64,000 nucleotides of DNA from Archivesica marissinica (taxonomy: Eukaryota; Mollusca; Bivalvia; Venerida; Vesicomyidae): assembly GCA_014843695.1 (NCBI GenBank), contig CM026387.1, positions 72,575,749 through 72,639,748 of the forward strand, read 5' to 3'. Positions 1-12,479 of the stretch are shown here, one piece after another. A model generated the notes under the pieces. The model ran no database searches and was not told the origin of the DNA. It saw only the letters and a program-made list of their open reading frames with translations. How positions within the stretch are numbered: the first letter of the stretch is position 1; the number at the start of each line of letters is the position of its first letter. The position numbers and the translations under genes were made by a program.

Positions 1-3000
1 AGCCGGCGACTATATGTGATGCTCTGTAGGAACCAGAAAGCCGGCGACTATATGTGATACGCTGTAGGAACCAGAAAGCCGGCGACTATATGTGATGCGC
101 TGTAGGAACCAGAAAGCCGACGACTATATGTGATGCACTGTAGGAACCAGAAAGCCGGCGACTATATGTGATGCTCTGTAGGAACCAGCAAGCCGACGAC
201 TATATGTGATGTAGGAACCAGAAAGCCGGCGACTATATGTGATGCGCTGTAGGAAACAGAAAGCCAGCGACTATATGTGATACACTGTAGGAACCAGCAA
301 GCCGACGACTATATGTGATGTAGGAACCAGAAAGCCGGCGACTATATGTGATGCGCTGTAGGAAACAGAAAGCCAGCGACTATATGTGATACACTGTAGG
401 AACCAGAAAGCCGGCGACTATATGTGATGCGCTGTAGGAACCAGAAAGCCGACGACTATATGTGATGCACTGTAGGAACCAGAAAGCCGGCGACTATATG
501 TGATGCGCTGTAGGAACCAGAAAGCCGGCGACTATATGTGATGCTCTGTAGGAACCAGCAAGCCGACGACTATATGTGATGTAGGAACCAGAAAGCCGGC
601 GACTATATGTGATGCGCTGTAGGAAACAGAAAGCCAGCGACTATATGTGATACACTGTAGGAACCAGAAAGCCGGCGACTATATGTGATGCACTGTAGGA
701 ACCAGAAAGCCGACGACTATATGTGATGCACTGTAGGAACCAGAAAGCCGGCGACTATATGTGATGCGCTGTAGGAACCAGAAAGCCGGCGACTATATGT
801 GATGCGCTGTAGGAACCAGAAAGCCGGCGACAATATGTGATGCGCTGTAGAAACCAGAAAGCCGGCGACAATATGTGATGCGCTGTAGGAACCAGAAAGC
901 CGACGACTATATGTGATGCGCTGTAGAAACCAGAAAGCCGGCGACTATATGTGATACGCTGTAGGAACCAGAAAGCCGGCGACTATATGTGATACACTGT
1001 AGGAACCAGAAAGCCGGCGACTATATGTGATACGCTGTAGGAACCAGAAAGCCGGCGACTATATGTGATGCGCTGTAGGAACCAGAAAGCCGGCGACTAT
1101 ATGTGATATGCTGTAGGAACCAGAAAGCCGGCGACTATATGTGATACGCTGTAGGAACCAGAAAGCCGGCGACTATATGTGATGCACTGTAGGAACCAGA
1201 AAGCCAGCGACTATATGTGATACACTGTAGGAACCAGAAAGCCGGCGACTATATGTGATACGCTCTAGGAACCAGCAAGCCGGCGACTTTATGTGATGTA
1301 GGAACCAGAAAGCCGGCGACTATATGTGATGTAGGAACCAGAAAGCCGGCGATTATATGTGATGCTCTGTAGGAACCAGAAAGCCGACGACTATATGTGA
1401 TGCGCTGTAGGAACCAGAAAGCCGGCGACTATATGTGATGCACTATAGGAACCAGAAAGCCGACGACTATATGTGATGCACTGTAGGAACCAGAAAGCCG
1501 GCGACTATATGTGATGCGCTGTAGGAACCAGAAAGCCGGCGACTATATGTGATGCGCTGTAGGAACCAGAAAGCCGGCGACTATATGTGATGCGCTGTAG
1601 GAACCAGAAAGCCAGCGACTATATGTGATACACTGTAGGAACCAGAAAGCCGGTGACTATATGTGATACGCTCTAGGAAACAGCAAGCCGGCGACTTTAT
1701 GTGATGTAGGAACCAGAAAGCCGGCGACTATATGTGATGTAGGAACCAGAAAGCCGGCGATTATATGTGATGCTCTGTAGGAACCAGAGAGCCGACGACT
1801 ATATGTGATGCGCTGTAGGAACCAGAAAGCCGGCGACTATATGTGATACGCTGTAGGAACCAGAAAGCCGGCGACTATATGTGATGCTCTGTAGGAACCA
1901 GAAAGCCGGCGACTATATGTGATGTGCTGTAGGAACCAGAAAGCCGGCGATTATATGTGATGCGCTGTAGGAACCAGAAAGCGGGCGACTATATGTGATG
2001 CGCTGTATAAACCAGAAAGCCGGCGACTATATGTGATGGGCTGTAAGAACCAGCAAGCCGGCGACTATATGTGATGTAGGAACCAGAAAGCCGGCGACTA
2101 TATGTGATGCTCTGTAGGAACCAGAAAGCCGGCGACTATATGTGATGCTCTGTAGGAACCAGAAAGCCGGCGACTATATGTGATGCTCTGTAGGAACCAG
2201 AAAGCCGGCGACTATATGTGATGCACTGTAGAAACCAGAAAGCCGGCTACTCTATGTGATGTAGGAACCAGAAAGCCGGCGACTATATGTGATGCGCTGT
2301 AGAAACCAGAAAGCCGGCTACTATATGTGATGCACTGTAAAAACCAGAAAGCCGGTTACTCTATGTGATGTAGGAACCAGAAAGCCGGCGACTATATGTG
2401 ATGTGCTGTAGGAACCAGAAAGCCGGCGACAATATGTGATGCACTGTAGGAACCAGAAAGCCGGCGAATATATGTGATGCTCTGTAGGAACCAGAAAGCC
2501 GATGACTATATGTGATGCGCTGTAGGAACCAGAAAGCCGGCGACTATATGTGATGTGCTGTAGGAACCAGAAAGCCGGCGATTATATGTGATGCGCTGTA
2601 GGAACCAGAAAGCGGGCGACTATATGTGATGCGCTGTATAAACCAGAAAGCCGGCGACTATATGTGATGGGCTGTAAGAACCAGCAAGCCGGCGACTATA
2701 TGTGATGTAGGAACCAGAAAGCCGGCGACTATATGTGATGCTCTGTAGGAACCAGAAAGCCGGCGACTATATGTGATGCTCTGTAGGAACCAGAAAGTCG
2801 GCGACTATATGTGATACGCTGTAGGAACCAGAAAGCCGGCGACTATATGTGATGCACTGTAGAAACCAGAAAGCCGGCTACTCTATGTGATGTAGGAACC
2901 AGAAAGCCGGCGACTATATGTGATGCGCTGTAGAAACCAGAAAGCCGGCTACTATATGTGATGCACTGTAAAAACCAGAAAGCCGGTTACTCTATGTGAT

Positions 3001-6000
3001 GTAGGAACCAGAAAGCCGGCGACTATATGTGATGTGCTGTAGGAACCAGAAAGCCGGCGACAATATGTGATGCACTGTAGGAACCAGAAAGCCGGCGAAT
3101 ATATGTGATGCTCTGTAGGAACCAGAAAGCCGATGACTATATGTGATGCGCTGTAGGAACCAGAAAGCCGGCGACTATATGTGATGCTCTGTAGGAACCA
3201 GAAAGCCGGCGACTATATGTGCTGCGCGGTAGGAACCAGAAAGCCGGCGACTATATGTGATACGCTGTCGGAACCAAAAAGCCGGCGACTATATGTGATG
3301 CTCTGTAGGAACCAGAAAGCCGGCGACTATATGTGATACGCTGTAGGAACCAGAAAGCCGGCGACTATATGTGATGCGCTGTAGGAACCAGAAAGCCGAC
3401 GACTATATGTGATGCACTGTAGGAACCAGAAAGCCGGCGACTATATGTGATGCGCTGTAGGAACCAGAAAGCCGGCGACTATATGTGATGCTCTGTAGGA
3501 ACCAGCAAGCCGGCAACAATATGTGATGCGCTGTAGGAACCAGAAAGCCGGCGACTACATGTGATGCTCTGTAGGAACCAGAAAGCCGGCGACTATATGT
3601 GATGCGCTGTAGAAACCAGAAAGCCGGCGACTATATGTGATACGCTGTCGGAACCAAAAAGCCGGCGACTATATGTGATGCTCTGTAGGAACCAGAAAGC
3701 CGGCGACTATATGTGATACCCTGTAGGAACCAGAAAGCCGGCGACTATATGTGATGCACTGTAGGAACCAGAAAGCCGACGACTATATGTGATGCACTGT
3801 AGGAACCAGAAAGCCGGCGACTATATGTGATGCGCTGTAGGAACCAGAAAGCCGGCGACTATATGTGATGCGCTGTAGGAACCAGAAAGCCGGCGACTAT
3901 ATGTGATGCGCTGTAGGAACCAGAAAGCCAGCGACTATATGTGATACACTGTAGGAACCAGAAAGCCGGTGACTATATGTGATACGCTCTAGGAAACAGC
4001 AAGCCGGCGACTTTATGTGATGTAGGAACCAGAAAGCCGGCGACTATATGTGATGTAGGAACAAGAAAGCCGGCGATTATATGTGATGCTCTGTAGGAAC
4101 CAGAAAGCCGACGACAATATGTGATGCGCTGTAGGAACCAGAAAGCCGGCGACTATATGTGATACGCTGTAGGAACCAGAAAGCCGGCGACTATATGTGA
4201 TGCTCTGTAGGAACCAGAAAGCCGGCGACTATATGTGATGTGCTGTAGGAACCAGAAAGCCGGCGATTATATGTGATGCGCTGTAGGAACCAGAAAGCGG
4301 GCGACTATATGTGATGCGCTGTATAAACCAGAAAGCCGGCGACTATATGTGATGGGCTGTAAGAACCAGCAAGCCGGCGACTATATGTGATGTAGGAACC
4401 AGAAAGCCGGCGACTATATGTGATGCTCTGTAGGAACCAGAAAGCCGGCGACTATATGTGATGCTCTGTAGGAACCAGAAAGTCGGCGACTATATGTGAT
4501 ACGCTGTAGGAACCAGAAAGCCGGCGACTATATGTGATGCACTGTAAAAACCAGAAAGCCGGCTACTCTATGTGATGTAGGAACCAGAAAGCCGGCGACT
4601 ATATGTGATGTGCTGTAGGAACCAGAAAGCCGGCGACAATATGTGATGCACTGTAGGAACCAGAAAGCCGGCGAATATATGTGATGCTCTGTAGGAACCA
4701 GAAAGCCGATGACTATATGTGATGCGCTGTAGGAACCAGAAAGCCGGCGACTATATGTGATGCTCTGTAGGAACCAGAAAGCCGGCGACTATATGTGCTG
4801 CGCGGTAGGAACCAGAAAGCCGGCGACTATATGTGATGCACTCACTGTAGGAACCAGAAAGCGGGCGACTATATGTGAGGCGCTGTAGAAACCAGAAAGC
4901 CGGCGACTATATGTGATGTGCTGTAAGAACCAGCAAGCCGGCGACTATATGTGAGGTAGGAATCAGAAAGCCGACGACTATATGTGATGCTCTGTAGGAA
5001 CCAGAAAGCCGGCCACTATATGTGATGCTCTGTAGGAACCAGATAGTCGGGGACTACATGTGATACGCTGTAGGAACCAGAAAGCCGGCTACTATATGTG
5101 ATGCGCTGTAGGAACCAGAAAGCCGGCGACTATATGTGATGCGCTGTAGGAACCAGAAAGCCGGCGAATATATGTGATACTCTGTAGAAACCAGAAAGCC
5201 GGCGACTATATGTGATACGCTGTAGAAACCAGAAAGTCGGCGACAATATGTGATGCGCTGTAGGAACCAGAAAGCCGGCGACTATATGTGATGTAGGAAC
5301 CAGAAAGCCGGCGACTATATGTGATGCGCTGTAGAAACCAGAAAGCCGGCGACTATATGTGATGCGCTGTATGAACCAGATAGCCGACGACAATATGTGA
5401 TACGCTGTAGGAACCAGAAAGCCGGCGACTATATGTGATACGCTGTAGGAACCAGAAAGCCGGCGACTATATGTGATGTAGGAACCAGAAAGCCGGCGAC
5501 TATATGTGATACGCTGTAGGAACCAGAAACCCGACGACTATATGTGATGCGCTGTAGAAACCAGAAAGCCGGCGACTATATGTGATACGCTGTATGAACC
5601 AGAAAGCCGGCGACTATATGTGATACGCTGTATGAACCAGAAAGCCGGCGACTATATGTGATGCGCTGTAGGAACCAGAAAGCCGGCGCCTATATGTGAT
5701 GCGCTGTAGAAACCAGAAAGCTGGCGACTATATGTGATACGCTGTAGGAACCAGAAAGCCGGCGACTATATGTGATGTAGGAACCAGAAAGCCGACGACC
5801 ATATGTGATGATCTGTAGAAACCAGAAAGCCGGCGACTATATGTGATACGCTGTAGGAACCAGAAAGCCGGCGACTATATGTGATACGCTGTAGGAACCA
5901 GAAAGCCGGCGACTATATGTGATACGCTGTAGGAACCAGAAAACCGGCGACTATATGTAATGCGCTGTAGGTACCAGAAAGCCGGCGACTATATGTAATG

Positions 6001-6160
6001 CGCTGTAGGTACCAGAAAGCCGGCGACTATATGTAATGCGCTGTAGGAACCAGAAAACCGGCGACTATATGTAATGCGCTGTAGGTACCAGAAAGCCGGC
6101 GACTATATGTAATGCGCTGTAGGTACCAGAAAGCCGGCGACAGTATGTGATGCGCTGTAG
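1..6160. repeat. 38-bp minisatellite array (with 33-bp variant units)
   Basis: About 160 head-to-tail copies of a 38-bp unit whose core reads gccggcgactatatgtgatg, then cgctgtaggaaccagaaa. A recurrent 33-bp variant lacks the 5 bp cgctg. Point variants (cgctg/cactg/ctctg; gccggc/gccgac) recur in the same order, so blocks of many units were duplicated. For example, the rare variant gcgggcgactatatgtgatg recurs near 1981, 2612 and 4297 with the same neighbours. The last units (5940-6160) form a subfamily with tgtaatg and ggtacc. Open frames here are by-products of the repeat. No gene is visible. Confidence 0.97.
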
Positions 6161-6548
6161 GAAATGTCATATGGTAGGAGTGTCATTAAAATTAGCAAAT
6201 GTAAAATAAATTCTGAAAATGGAAACGAAGCATTTACATTAATTGTAAAGCGAATGCCATTTGCTGCTTAGAACAAAAATGTGTGATGTAAGTGTAAAAG
6301 GCCCATATGTTATATTATGCAAACCTAATAATAACCTCCCCCTAGGACAAGGATTTAAAATCTGGACATTAATAATAACCTATCCCTAGGTCATTAATAA
6401 ATTTATAAGAAATGCGACTAATTGGAAAATCTTACTTTTAAAAAAATGTGTTTCGTTAAATACCCCGTAAGTGAATATAAAGTCATAATATATGCTCATT
6501 GGGTGAGCTTATGTGTAAGCGGCCCTGCTTGCCAAATCAGTAGAGCGT
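6160..6548. other. Spacer between two minisatellites (copy 1)
   Basis: AT-rich non-repetitive spacer between the 38-bp and 60-bp arrays. It contains a short direct repeat (ttaataataacct plus ccctagg) at about 6328-6393. Its last 35 bp (gcggccctgcttgccaaatc onwards) look like the 5' half of a tRNA (D arm, A-box-like) and run straight into the first 60-bp unit. An essentially identical copy lies at 9112-9500. Confidence 0.8.
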
Positions 6549-7382
6549 TTGCCTCGTAAGGGAGAGGTTCCGGGTTCTGAGTACGAACCCCGTGTTGGAC
6601 TACACATTTTGCCTCATACGGGAGAGGTTCCGTGTTCTGAGTACGAACCCCGTGTTGGACTACACAATTTGCCTCGTAAGGGAGAGGTTCCGGGTTCTGA
6701 GTACGAACCCCGTGTTGGACTATACATTTTGCCTCGTAAGTGAGAGGTTCCGGGTTCTGAGTACGAACCCCGTGTTGGACTACACATTTTGCCTCGTAAG
6801 GGAGATGTTCCGGGTTCTGAGTACGAACCCCGAGTTAGACTACACATTTTGCCTCGTAAGGGAGAGGTTCCGGGTGTGAGTACGAACCCCGAGTTAGACT
6901 ACACATTTTGCCTCGTACGGGAGAGGTTCCGGGTTCTGAGTACGAACCCCGAGTTAGACTACACATTTTGCCTAGTACGGGAGAGGTTCCGGGTATGAGT
7001 ACGAACCCCGAGTTAGACTACACATTTTGCCTCGTACGGGAGAGGTTCCGGGTTCTGAGTACGAACCCCGTGTTGGAATACACATTTTGCCTCGTAAGGG
7101 AGAGGTTCCGGGTTCTGAGTACGAACCCCGTGTTGGACTACACATTTTGCCTCGTAAGGGAGAGGTTCCGGGTTCTGAGTACGAACCCCGTGTTGGACTA
7201 CATTTTTCCTCGTAAGGGAGAGGTTCCGGGTTCTGAGTACGAACCCCGTGTTGGACTACACATTTTGCCTCGTAAGGGAGAGGTTCCGGGTTCTGAGTAC
7301 GAACCCCGAGTTAGACTACACATTTTACCTCGTACGGGAGAGGTTCCGGGTTCTGAGTACGAACCCCGAGTTAGACTACACA
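6530..7382. repeat. 60-bp minisatellite derived from a tRNA-Thr(CGT)-like 3' half, copy 1
   Basis: About 14 units of 60 bp (some 59). Each unit holds an anticodon-arm-like stretch (gcctcgtaaggga, loop tcgtaa with anticodon CGT), then gaggttccgggttctgagta and cgaacccc, which reads as a T arm with an extra tgagta in the loop. A linker gtgttggactacacatttt follows. The first unit follows a tRNA-5'-half-like sequence, so the array looks like tandem amplification of the 3' half of a tRNA or SINE head. It is cut by the assembly gap. Confidence 0.85.
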
Positions 7383-8382
7383 NNNNNNNNNNNNNNNNNN
7401 NNNNNNNNNNNNNNNNNNNNNNNNNNNNNNNNNNNNNNNNNNNNNNNNNNNNNNNNNNNNNNNNNNNNNNNNNNNNNNNNNNNNNNNNNNNNNNNNNNNN
7501 NNNNNNNNNNNNNNNNNNNNNNNNNNNNNNNNNNNNNNNNNNNNNNNNNNNNNNNNNNNNNNNNNNNNNNNNNNNNNNNNNNNNNNNNNNNNNNNNNNNN
7601 NNNNNNNNNNNNNNNNNNNNNNNNNNNNNNNNNNNNNNNNNNNNNNNNNNNNNNNNNNNNNNNNNNNNNNNNNNNNNNNNNNNNNNNNNNNNNNNNNNNN
7701 NNNNNNNNNNNNNNNNNNNNNNNNNNNNNNNNNNNNNNNNNNNNNNNNNNNNNNNNNNNNNNNNNNNNNNNNNNNNNNNNNNNNNNNNNNNNNNNNNNNN
7801 NNNNNNNNNNNNNNNNNNNNNNNNNNNNNNNNNNNNNNNNNNNNNNNNNNNNNNNNNNNNNNNNNNNNNNNNNNNNNNNNNNNNNNNNNNNNNNNNNNNN
7901 NNNNNNNNNNNNNNNNNNNNNNNNNNNNNNNNNNNNNNNNNNNNNNNNNNNNNNNNNNNNNNNNNNNNNNNNNNNNNNNNNNNNNNNNNNNNNNNNNNNN
8001 NNNNNNNNNNNNNNNNNNNNNNNNNNNNNNNNNNNNNNNNNNNNNNNNNNNNNNNNNNNNNNNNNNNNNNNNNNNNNNNNNNNNNNNNNNNNNNNNNNNN
8101 NNNNNNNNNNNNNNNNNNNNNNNNNNNNNNNNNNNNNNNNNNNNNNNNNNNNNNNNNNNNNNNNNNNNNNNNNNNNNNNNNNNNNNNNNNNNNNNNNNNN
8201 NNNNNNNNNNNNNNNNNNNNNNNNNNNNNNNNNNNNNNNNNNNNNNNNNNNNNNNNNNNNNNNNNNNNNNNNNNNNNNNNNNNNNNNNNNNNNNNNNNNN
8301 NNNNNNNNNNNNNNNNNNNNNNNNNNNNNNNNNNNNNNNNNNNNNNNNNNNNNNNNNNNNNNNNNNNNNNNNNNNNNNNNNN
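7383..8382. other. Assembly gap (1000 N)
   Basis: Exactly 1000 N, which suggests a placeholder gap of unknown true length. The sequence resuming at 8383 repeats the sequence from 5431 onward, so the gap probably joins two overlapping or duplicated contig ends. Confidence 0.98.
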
Positions 8383-9111
8383 ATATGTGATACGCTGTAG
8401 GAACCAGAAAGCCGGCGACTATATGTGATGTAGGAACCAGAAAGCCGGCGACTATATGTGATACGCTGTAGGAACCAGAAACCCGACGACTATATGTGAT
8501 GCGCTGTAGAAACCAGAAAGCCGGCGACTATATGTGATACGCTGTATGAACCAGAAAGCCGGCGACTATATGTGATACGCTGTATGAACCAGAAAGCCGG
8601 CGACTATATGTGATGCGCTGTAGGAACCAGAAAGCCGGCGCCTATATGTGATGCGCTGTAGAAACCAGAAAGCTGGCGACTATATGTGATACGCTGTAGG
8701 AACCAGAAAGCCGGCGACTATATGTGATGTAGGAACCAGAAAGCCGACGACCATATGTGATGATCTGTAGAAACCAGAAAGCCGGCGACTATATGTGATA
8801 CGCTGTAGGAACCAGAAAGCCGGCGACTATATGTGATACGCTGTAGGAACCAGAAAGCCGGCGACTATATGTGATACGCTGTAGGAACCAGAAAACCGGC
8901 GACTATATGTAATGCGCTGTAGGTACCAGAAAGCCGGCGACTATATGTAATGCGCTGTAGGTACCAGAAAGCCGGCGACTATATGTAATGCGCTGTAGGA
9001 ACCAGAAAACCGGCGACTATATGTAATGCGCTGTAGGTACCAGAAAGCCGGCGACTATATGTAATGCGCTGTAGGTACCAGAAAGCCGGCGACAGTATGT
9101 GATGCGCTGTA
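8383..9111. repeat. 38-bp minisatellite, second block after the gap
   Basis: About 19 units of the same 38-bp repeat. The block matches 5431-6159 in unit order and in variants (for example gaaacccgacgac, the gtaggtacc units and the tgtaatg subfamily), at a constant offset of 2952 bp. Confidence 0.95.
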
Positions 9112-9500
9112 GGAAATGTCATATGGTAGGAGTGTCATTAAAATTAGCAAATGTAAAATAAATTCTGAAAATGGAAACGAAGCATTTACATTAATTGTAA
9201 AGCGAATGCCATTTGCTGCTTAGAACAAAAATGTGTGATGTAAGTGTAAAAGGCCCATATGTTATATTATGCAAACCTAATAATAACCTCCCCCTAGGAC
9301 AAGGATTTAAAATCTGGACATTAATAATAACCTATCCCTAGGTCATTAATAAATTTATAAGAAATGCGACTAATTGGAAAATCTTACTTTTAAAAAAATG
9401 TGTTTCGTTAAATACCCCGTAAGTGAATATAAAGTCATAATATATGCTCATTGGGTGAGCTTATGTGTAAGCGGCCCTGCTTGCCAAATCAGTAGAGCGT
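9112..9500. other. Spacer between two minisatellites (copy 2)
   Basis: Matches 6160-6548 at offset 2952, with no difference found by eye. It ends in the same tRNA-5'-half-like sequence before the 60-bp array. Confidence 0.85.
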
Positions 9501-11467
9501 TTGCCTCGTAAGGGAGAGGTTCCGGGTTCTGAGTACGAACCCCGTGTTGGACTACACATTTTGCCTCATACGGGAGAGGTTCCGTGTTCTGAGTACGAAC
9601 CCCGTGTTGGACTACACAATTTGCCTCGTAAGGGAGAGGTTCCGGGTTCTGAGTACGAACCCCGTGTTGGACTATACATTTTGCCTCGTAAGTGAGAGGT
9701 TCCGGGTTCTGAGTACGAACCCCGTGTTGGACTACACATTTTGCCTCGTAAGGGAGATGTTCCGGGTTCTGAGTACGAACCCCGAGTTAGACTACACATT
9801 TTGCCTCGTAAGGGAGAGGTTCCGGGTGTGAGTACGAACCCCGAGTTAGACTACACATTTTGCCTCGTACGGGAGAGGTTCCGGGTTCTGAGTACGAACC
9901 CCGAGTTAGACTACACATTTTGCCTAGTACGGGAGAGGTTCCGGGTATGAGTACGAACCCCGAGTTAGACTACACATTTTGCCTCGTACGGGAGAGGTTC
10001 CGGTTCTGAGTACGAACCCCGTGTTGGAATACACATTTTGCCTCGTAAGGGAGAGGTTCCGGGTTCTGAGTACGAACCCCGTGTTGGACTACACATTTTG
10101 CCTCGTAAGGGAGAGGTTCCGGGTTCTGAGTACGAACCCCGTGTTGGACTACACATTTTTTCCTCGTAAGGGAGAGGTTCCGGGTTCTGAGTACGAACCC
10201 CGTGTTGGACTACACATTTTGCCTCGTAAGGGAGAGGTTCCGGGTTCTGAGTACGAACCCCGAGTTAGACTACACATTTTACCTCGTACGGGAGAGGTTC
10301 CGGGTATGAGTACGAACCCCGAGTTAGACTACACATTTTGCCTCGTACGGGAGAGGTTCCGGGTATGAGTACGAACCCCGAGTTAGACTACACATTTTGC
10401 CTCGTACGGAAGAGGTTCCGGTTCTGAGTACGAACCCCGTTAGACTACACATTTTGCCTCGTACGGGAGAGGTTCCGGGTATGAGTACGAACCCCGATTT
10501 AGACTACACATTTTGCCTCGTACGGGAGAGGTTCCGGGTATGAGTACGAACCCCGAGTTAGACTACACATTTTGCCTCGTACGGGAGAGGTTCCGGGTAT
10601 GAGTACGAACCCCGATTTAGACTACACATTTTGCCTCGTACGGGAGAGGTTCCGGGTATGAGTACGAACCCCGATTTAGACTACACATTTTGCCTCGTAC
10701 GGGAGAGGTTCCGGGTATGAGTACGAACCCCGATTTAGACTACACATTTTGCCTCGTACGGGAGAGGTTCCGGGTATGAGTACGAACCCCGATTTAGACT
10801 ACACATTTTGCCTCGTACGGGAGAGGTTCCGGGTATGAGTACGAACCCCGATTTAGACTACACATTTTGCCTCGTACGGGAGAGGTTCCGGGTTGAGTAC
10901 GAACCCGATTTAGACTACACATTCTCGTACGGGAGAGGTTGGGATGAGTACGAACCCCGATTTAGACTACACATTTTGCCTCGTACGGGAGAGGTTCCGG
11001 GTATGAGTACGAACCCCGAGTTAGACTACACATTTTGCCTCGTACGGGAGAGGTTCCGGGTATGAGTACGAACCCCGATTTAGACTACACATTTTGCCTC
11101 GTACGGGAGAGGTTCCGGGTATGAGTACGAACCCCTTAGACTACACTTTTGCCTCGTACGGGAGAGGTTCCAACAACCCCAAACACACAAACAACCCCAA
11201 CAACACCCACAACAGAGTACGAACCCCGTTAGACTACACATTTGCCTCGTACGGAGAGGTCGGTATGAGTACGAACCCCGATTTAGACTACACATTTTGC
11301 CTGTACGGGAGAGGTTCCGGGTATGAGTACGACCCGATTTAGACTACACATTTTGCCTAGTACGGGAGAGGTCCGGGTATGAGTACGAACCCCGAGTTAG
11401 ACTACACATTTTGCCTCGTACGGGAGAGGTTCCGGGTATGAGTACGAACCCCGATTTAGACTACACA
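9482..11467. repeat. 60-bp tRNA-Thr-like minisatellite, copy 2 (longer)
   Basis: About 33 units of the same 60-bp repeat as 6530-7382. The first units match copy 1 apart from small indels (cggttctgag for cgggttctgag near 10002; extra t near 10157). From about 10300 the units become a 59-bp subfamily with gggtatgagtacgaacccc and cgatttagac. Units between 10890 and 11340 carry many deletions. One unit is interrupted at 11171-11214 by a C/A-only stretch. Confidence 0.9.
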
Positions 11468-11554
11468 GTTTCTCACCCTGTGACATTTATTTGTTCGAAT
11501 GATTTGCTTCTTATTTTCATAATACACATTCGAAATAAATAATCATAAACGATG

Positions 11555-11656
11555 ACGTTTGAGATACTATGCTATTGTCATATATATAAATGTATATATA
11601 TATATATATATATATATACATTTATATATATGAACATAGCATAGTATCTCAAACGT
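11555..11656. repeat. Near-perfect inverted repeat (hairpin) around a (TA)n core
   Basis: Left arm acgtttgagatactatgct (11555-11573) is exactly complementary to agcatagtatctcaaacgt (11638-11656). Pairing continues inward through tcatatatataaatgtata with one small mismatch region (ttgtc/tgttc). The result is a foldback of roughly 48-bp arms around TA repeats. It could be a small foldback element or an unstable AT palindrome. No coding capacity. Confidence 0.85.
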
Positions 11657-11689
11657 ATATATATATATATATTATTTCTTGTAATACCC

Positions 11690-12166
11690 CTTGCTGTCTC
11701 CTTCTTTATATATCCAACTTCCTAGCTCAACACTGTACACACACATTTTCTCTTTCTATTTCTGTTTATTTTTAGTTATAGAATCGATTGAAAAATAGCA
11801 TTTGTATAATCCTCGATGTGCAATTATATAATTAGCTTACAGGCAATATGTACCGTATTTACAATGACAGTAATGCAGGCGATGCACACGGCGGCGACCA
11901 TTGTAAACAGGCAAACTAAATTATACCATTGGTTCATTAAACAATATCGAAATTGTGAAACGTAGCTATTTCATGTGCGAAACAACCATTTGCTTCATTT
12001 AATTTTCTACTAAAAATATAAATTATCGCCATTTCCAATGTTAGGAAAATTAAAAAGTTTTGTTTTGTTTTGTGGAACGTTTGATGGAGTGTCGCCGGCA
12101 TGATATAAATTAAAGTTGTGGTGTATAAACGTGAACATTAGTAAATTCTCATCGTGCATATGAGCA
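11690..12166. other. AT-rich unique stretch
   Basis: No open frame, repeat or RNA gene recognised. Confidence 0.5.
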
Positions 12167-12408
12167 TTAACCCATTCAACACCAAGTAACTGACATGGAC
12201 TGGTGCATGATATTTTCAGACCAATAAATTAATAAGGAAATTACATTTGGACCAGTTCATTTATCAAAATAGGTAATTTTTGTCTACAAATAGTAATATT
12301 ACTGGCAAAGAGTGCAGATCCTGATGTGACGGCTCGTTAGGAGCCGGCTCATCTGGATCTACACTTTTTATAAGCCTATTGAGAGGTCTGTGGTGTTGAA
12401 AGGGTTAA
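12167..12408 (-). mobile_element. piggyBac-type MITE, copy 1
   Basis: A 234-bp element (12171-12404) flanked by TTAA on both sides. Its ends are inverted: cccattcaacacca at one end, and the complement of ccctttcaacaccac at the other. TTAA target sites and CCC-starting inverted termini are the hallmark of piggyBac superfamily elements. No transposase is encoded, so it is non-autonomous. An imperfect internal palindrome lies near the ccctttc end (gatgtgacggctcgttagga / gccggctcatc). The element is in the opposite orientation to the other copies. Confidence 0.8.
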
Positions 12409-12479
12409 ATTTATATTACATTGACAATAAAATAAACATGCATGTTAGGTGAGTACAAATACTTAATATAGATCGTGAT

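Noticed and set aside
1..6160. CRISPR array or telomere-like repeat
   Set aside because: Units are contiguous without unique spacers, in a eukaryotic context, and the sequence is not a telomeric motif.
6549..11467. Cluster of functional tRNA genes
   Set aside because: Units lack the 5' half, the acceptor stem and a normal T loop; only tRNA-derived sequence remains.
11590..11775. Small ORF over the TA-rich hairpin
   Set aside because: Low-complexity (YI)n translation of TA repeats.
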